Shown here piece after piece: positions 23,536 to 27,024 of a stretch of DNA of 27,024 nt (the stretch's first letter is position 1; every line of letters starts with the position of its first letter). The notes under the pieces are model-generated. The model was not told the origin of the DNA. It saw only the letters and a list, made by a program, of their open reading frames with translations, and did no database searches. The translations under genes and the position numbers were made by a program. This DNA is from CAZJGG01 sp964545475 (GTDB lineage Bacteria > Bacillota > Clostridia > Lachnospirales > JAISER01): the NCBI GenBank assembly GCA_964545475.1, contig CAZJGG010000045.1, forward strand, positions 1-27,024. Direction: 5' to 3'.

Positions 23536-24699
23536 CTAATATGTGAACCATTGTGTTGTTACTTTTTGCAGAACATCAGTTAAGGTTGCTTTTGCAATAT
23601 CATTAACCACAATTAAATCCGAACGCCCTACTTCTTTATCTAAATAGTAATAAACAATCTCTCCGGCTTTAGAGCCTTTTTCAACAGGGGCGCTTATCGC
23701 ATCTAAAAGCTCTGTTTTGCTTTCCATTGCAGCTGTTTTCCCCTTAGGAATAAGGCATGAAATTTGAGTTTTAACACATACGTCGGCTTCCTCTTCTTTG
23801 CCTTTGAAAACCTTTATTTTGCCCATTACCGTGCCTGCTTCGTCCCCTTTTACAACACCGTAATTTGCAAAGCCGTAATCAAACATTCTTATTGCTTCTT
23901 GAAACCTTGTATTAGAATCTGGAGAACCTAAAATAACAGCTATTTGGTTCATGCCGTCTCTTGAAGCCGTTGCGCTTATACAAAATTGGGCTTGTGATGT
24001 TGAACCTGTTTTTAAGCCGGTTGCCGCATCATATTGGCGGATAAGCTTATTTGTATTGCTTAAACCGAATAAACTTTCCCCTCTTGCTGTTTTATGGGTT
24101 ATATCATCCATCCATATTTTTGTAAAATCAAAAACTTCAGGATATTTTGTCGTAAGTTCTCTGGACATAAGTGCAATATCGTATGCAGATGTATAGTGGC
24201 CAGGGGTGTCTAAGCCGCAAGCATTAATAAAGTGAGTATCAAGCATACCTAAATCTTTAGCTTTTTGGTTCATCATTAAAACAAAGCCCTCTTCGCTTCC
24301 GGCGATAAATTCCGCAAGAGCAACTGCCGCATCGTTAGCAGAGGCCACAACAACGCATTTTGTTAAATCCCTAACGGTTTGTTTTTCAGTTGGCTCTAAA
24401 AAAACTTGAGAACCACCCATTGAGGCAGCATGTTCGCTTACAGTTACCACATCGTCCCATTTTATTTTGCCGTGGGCAACCGCTTCATAAATTAACAGCA
24501 TTGTCATAACTTTTGTAACGCTTGCCGGAGGCAGCTTTTCATGGGCGTTTTGCTCCAATAAAACTGTGCCGGAGGTTGGTTCCATTAAAACTGCGGCTTT
24601 TGCGTTAACTTGCATTGTAGGTGCGGTTTGGGCTGCTTGTGTGCTTACGGGCAAAGATAAAATAAGTAAAATTGAAAGAAAAATTTTGAATTTATACAT
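23536..24699 (-). CDS. dacF: D-alanyl-D-alanine carboxypeptidase (DacF-like)
   Basis: A 387-residue low-molecular-mass penicillin-binding protein that trims the terminal D-Ala from peptidoglycan stem peptides outside the membrane. A signal peptide ends near residue 23 (LSLPVSTQAA). The three active-site motifs are intact: SVTK (S60-K63), SAN (119-121) and KTG (229-231). A PBP5-type C-terminal domain follows (about 290-380). Length and motif spacing match DacF/DacB-type enzymes of spore formers, but I found no clear sporulation promoter. AGGAGGG precedes the ATG. It lies downstream of ftsZ on the same strand, 97 bases away. Confidence 0.9.
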   Translation of the reverse strand: MYKFKIFLSILLILSLPVSTQAAQTAPTMQVNAKAAVLMEPTSGTVLLEQNAHEKLPPASVTKVMTMLLIYEAVAHGKIKWDDVVTVSEHAASMGGSQVFLEPTEKQTVRDLTKCVVVASANDAAVALAEFIAGSEEGFVLMMNQKAKDLGMLDTHFINACGLDTPGHYTSAYDIALMSRELTTKYPEVFDFTKIWMDDITHKTARGESLFGLSNTNKLIRQYDAATGLKTGSTSQAQFCISATASRDGMNQIAVILGSPDSNTRFQEAIRMFDYGFANYGVVKGDEAGTVMGKIKVFKGKEEEADVCVKTQISCLIPKGKTAAMESKTELLDAISAPVEKGSKAGEIVYYYLDKEVGRSDLIVVNDIAKATLTDVLQKVTTQWFTY

Positions 24700-24796
24700 A
24701 TAAAAAAGCCCTCCTAAATATTATAAAACATAAATTTAGGTTGGACTTTTTTTATTAAAATATTCATTATAAGTTAATTTTTATATTTAATGCCAT

Positions 24797-26008
24797 TTAA
24801 TTTTTGTCTCTTTTGCGCTGTAAAAATATTGGTATATCAAAGGGCAAATCCCCTTCTAAATCACGCACAGGGCGTAAATCTTTTTTTGGCTGAGGCGGCT
24901 CTTCCACAGGCTGTTCGTACTGCATTTGTTCCTGTTGAGGAGCTTGCCCGATAATTGGTCTTTGAGCCGGCTGCTGTATTGGCTGGCTTTGCATTTGCCT
25001 TGCTGGAACAGGCGTAACCTTTTTTTCAACTGGAACAGGAGTAGCATAAATCTCCTCTTCTTCAAGCCCTGTTGCAATAACAGTAATCATAACTTCGTCT
25101 TGAAGGTCTTCGTTAATTGTTGTACCGAAAATGATTTCCGCATCAGGGTCTATAGCGTTACCAATTATATTTGCCGCAACATCGGTATCGAAAAGTCCAA
25201 GGCTTAAATCCCCTGCAATGCTTATAAGCACTGATTTTGCCCCTTGAATAGATGTTTCAAGCAGTGGGCTTTTAATAGCAAGCTCTGCCGCAGTTTCGGT
25301 TTTGTTTTTGCCCGAAGCACGTCCAACACCCATGTGGGCTACGCCCTTGCTGCTCATAATCGTTTTAACGTCTGCAAAGTCCAAGTTTATTGTGCCTGGT
25401 TTAGAAATAAGGTCTGAAATACCTTGCACGCCTTGCCTTAAAACTTCATCAGCTTTTCTGAAAGATTCATTCAAAGTCGTGTTTTTGTCAATAATATCAA
25501 GCAATTTTTGGTTAGGAATAACAACAAGCGTGTCTACAAATTTTTTAAGCTCAATAATTCCAGAAATTGCATTTCTCATTCTTGGTTTTCCTTCAAAGCG
25601 AAACGGCTTTGTAACAACGCCTACGGTTAAAATACCAAGCTCTTTTGCAACAGACGCTATTACAGGCGCCGCACCGGTTCCGGTTCCTCCGCCCATGCCT
25701 GCTGTAATAAAAAGCATGTCCGCCCCTTGGATGGCCTGCATAATTTCGTCTCTTGTTTCTTCCGCCGCTTGCCTGCCAACATCAGGATTTCCCCCAGCGC
25801 CAAGCCCTCTTGTAAGCTTTCCGCCAAGCTGAATTCTAACACCTGCTTTTGAACGCTCTAATGCCTGATGGTCTGTGTTTACTGAAATAAAGTCTATAGA
25901 TTCAACATTATCTTCAATCATTCTATCGACCGCGTTATTTCCTCCGCCGCCGACACCGATAACTTTAAGCTTTGCGCCGCCGCTTTGCGAGTTAGTAATG
26001 TCAATCAA
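24797..26008 (-). CDS. ftsZ: Cell division protein FtsZ
   Basis: The tubulin-like GTPase that builds the division ring; 403 residues from the chosen start. GGGGNNAVDRM near the N-terminus, the tubulin signature GGGTGTG (106-112) and the T7-loop NLDFAD are intact. The linker is Gln/Pro-rich, and the conserved tail DIPIFLQRKR is present for partner binding. The start is TTG at 26008, with AAGGGGG eight bases upstream; another in-frame TTG at 26032 lies before that ribosome site and is less likely. It follows ftsQ by 68 bases; ftsA, usual at this place in many Firmicutes, is missing. Confidence 0.96.
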   Translation of the reverse strand: MIDITNSQSGGAKLKVIGVGGGGNNAVDRMIEDNVESIDFISVNTDHQALERSKAGVRIQLGGKLTRGLGAGGNPDVGRQAAEETRDEIMQAIQGADMLFITAGMGGGTGTGAAPVIASVAKELGILTVGVVTKPFRFEGKPRMRNAISGIIELKKFVDTLVVIPNQKLLDIIDKNTTLNESFRKADEVLRQGVQGISDLISKPGTINLDFADVKTIMSSKGVAHMGVGRASGKNKTETAAELAIKSPLLETSIQGAKSVLISIAGDLSLGLFDTDVAANIIGNAIDPDAEIIFGTTINEDLQDEVMITVIATGLEEEEIYATPVPVEKKVTPVPARQMQSQPIQQPAQRPIIGQAPQQEQMQYEQPVEEPPQPKKDLRPVRDLEGDLPFDIPIFLQRKRDKN

Positions 26009-26076
26009 AGAAACAACCCCCTTATTAATCAAATTACGACAATCTCTAAAACCGCTTCCGGCTTTTAAAGTTTGCC

Positions 26077-26799
26077 TTACGTAAGTATTCTAAAACTTGT
26101 TGGCTTATTAATGTCTTTTAAGTCAAGAAAGCCTTTTATTTCCTTATCTTCAAGTGTTTGCAATATTACCTTTAGAGTTCTAATTTTTTCATCGGCATCT
26201 CTAATATCCCCAAGCTCCACATCTATATTATTAACATATAAATGAGTATTATTTTCGTCATGGAGAGATACTTTTACAACATCTGTCTCTAAGTCATATT
26301 TATTAATTAAATGTGAAACAGTAACAAGCGTTTCAAATGAGTCTGGGTTGGAAACGTCTAATATTTGCCCGACAGTAAAAGGTTTTAAGCCAAGTCCTAC
26401 AACTATAGGCAACCGCTCCGTAAAACTTTGAGCAACCTCTAATATATACCCATTTTCATCAATATACAAGTAGTTCCCGGGGGTATATTCAACATATCCG
26501 CTTAAAACTCTTTCATTAATTATAATATCAACAGTTTTTTGTAAATAATGCTTTTTTATTTTAACAGTTTCAACATAAGGATTTTTTAACAATTTTTTTT
26601 TTGCGGCAACTTCAGAAAAAATAAAAATATTTTTGTTGTCATTAAGTCCGCTTAATTCTAGTATGTACGAATTCTCCAGCTTTTTATTGCCAGTTATTGT
26701 TACATCAATTATTTGCATAAGCGGAGATAATAAAATAAGCACAAAAATAAAAACAATGAAAAAAGATGTAATAGCTATATTAAATGTGTTTTTTTTCAT
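26077..26799 (-). CDS. ftsQ: Cell division protein FtsQ/DivIB
   Basis: A 240-residue bitopic protein of the divisome. A short basic cytoplasmic tail is followed by one membrane helix (about 7-28), then a POTRA domain (IIDVTITGNKKL, and onward) and the FtsQ/DivIB beta domain, ending near DLKDINKPTSFRILT. AAAGGTGG precedes the ATG. A clear promoter lies upstream, and the gene is followed by ftsZ on the same strand. Confidence 0.9.
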   Translation of the reverse strand: MKKNTFNIAITSFFIVFIFVLILLSPLMQIIDVTITGNKKLENSYILELSGLNDNKNIFIFSEVAAKKKLLKNPYVETVKIKKHYLQKTVDIIINERVLSGYVEYTPGNYLYIDENGYILEVAQSFTERLPIVVGLGLKPFTVGQILDVSNPDSFETLVTVSHLINKYDLETDVVKVSLHDENNTHLYVNNIDVELGDIRDADEKIRTLKVILQTLEDKEIKGFLDLKDINKPTSFRILT

Positions 26800-26883
26800 A
26801 ATCCACCTTTATCCTCTAACACAAGACTTGTTAGAAAAATTGACATAATAAAAAAGCGGAAGAAAAAGAAGTAACTCTTTAAT

Positions 26884-26912
26884 ATAATACTTGTAAATCG
26901 GCTTAATGTCAA
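26884..26912 (-). promoter_or_regulatory. Sigma-A promoter for ftsQ-ftsZ
   Basis: On the minus strand, TTGACA (26912-26907), 17 bases, TATTAT (26889-26884). The leader before ftsQ would be about 77 bases. Confidence 0.75.
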
Positions 26913-26966
26913 CAATTCAATTCATAAATTTATTAATTTTTGATAACAAAAATATTATATTTTAAT

Positions 26967-27024
26967 GTGAGTTCGACGAAGTCGAAAAGCCGCTTTAGCG
27001 GCTTAATTGCGGAGCAATTCTCAT
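26967..27024. repeat. Cloverleaf-like triple-hairpin palindromic element
   Basis: Three perfect hairpins lie end to end without spacer: TTCGAC-GAA-GTCGAA (26972-26986), AAGCCGC-TTTA-GCGGCTT (26987-27004) and AATTGC-GGA-GCAATT (27005-27019). Flanking GTGAG (26967-26971) and CTCAT (27020-27024) can close them into a four-way junction, with a G-T pair at the outer end. The outer stem may continue past the window. It resembles mobile palindromic units more than a gene or terminator. Confidence 0.6.

Noticed and set aside
24700..24796. Sporulation sigma-factor promoter for dacF
   Set aside because: Only weak AT-rich matches were present; nothing close enough to the SigF/SigG consensus to annotate. 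I see no other feature in this 97-base gap beyond the ribosome site.
25302..25832. Open frame of 176 codons opposite ftsZ
   Set aside because: It lies wholly within ftsZ on the other strand, has no recognisable domain, and reflects codon bias of the real gene.
26017..26076. Hairpin AAAGCCG-GAAG-CGGTTTT between ftsQ and ftsZ as a terminator
   Set aside because: The stem is short, contains a wobble pair, and has only a four-base T stretch; read-through to ftsZ is expected.
1..27024. CRISPR array, rRNA, or known riboswitch
   Set aside because: No regularly spaced direct repeats, no rRNA segments, and no leader matching a riboswitch class I can recognise were seen.

Overview
The window looks like chromosome from an anaerobic member of the Clostridia (Firmicutes). 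The base composition is low in GC, starts have strong purine-rich Shine-Dalgarno sites, TTG is often the start codon, and promoters fit the sigma-A consensus. The gene sets also point there: the darA-yaaR-holB-ricT-yabB block, a yuaF-floT pair, an ntp-type V-ATPase operon, and ftsQ-ftsZ next to a DacF-like carboxypeptidase. I cannot name a species.

Layout. (1) 1-6133, minus strand: a housekeeping operon reading darA, yaaR, holB, ricT, a tRNA1(Val)-type methyltransferase, pncB and a rhomboid protease. Just beyond it, at the left edge, is the 5' end of a REP-associated (Y1, RAYT-type) transposase. (2) 6223-6325: a 103-base multi-hairpin element between two divergent promoters. (3) 6392-8442, plus strand: an NfeD/YuaF-like protein and a flotillin, closed by a terminator. 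(4) 8641-11569, plus strand: accessory DNA with an orphan SiaB-type kinase-like protein, then an AT-rich pair made of an OLD/ABC-class ATPase and a small TOPRIM-like protein whose 5' end is out of frame. (5) 11575-11646, minus strand: tRNA-Arg(CCU). (6) 11821-20651, plus strand: a nine-gene V-ATPase operon in the order F-I-K-E-C-G-A-B-D, with the Na+-binding residues conserved in the rotor proteolipid. (7) 20659-23533, minus strand: an EFR1-type ferredoxin, a GH13 amylase and a TetR regulator, with matching operators at the amylase gene and at the regulator's own promoter. (8) 23536-26912, minus strand: ftsQ, ftsZ and a D,D-carboxypeptidase, with no ftsA between ftsQ and ftsZ. (9) 26967-27024: a cloverleaf-like triple-hairpin element at the right edge.

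How the parts fit. The V-ATPase is a complete catalytic head, stalk and membrane rotor, and is predicted to be a Na+ machine. The TetR gene appears to control itself and the amylase-ferredoxin pair. The ATPase/TOPRIM pair resembles in layout two-gene ATPase plus nuclease-like defence modules (PARIS, RloAB). It sits on the 3' side of a tRNA gene, a common place for mobile cargo. The most unusual observations are the apparent single-base frameshift in the TOPRIM-like gene, the probably leaderless tetR transcript whose promoter is overlapped by a 12-bp-armed operator, and the two structured palindromic elements in a window that also carries a RAYT gene.
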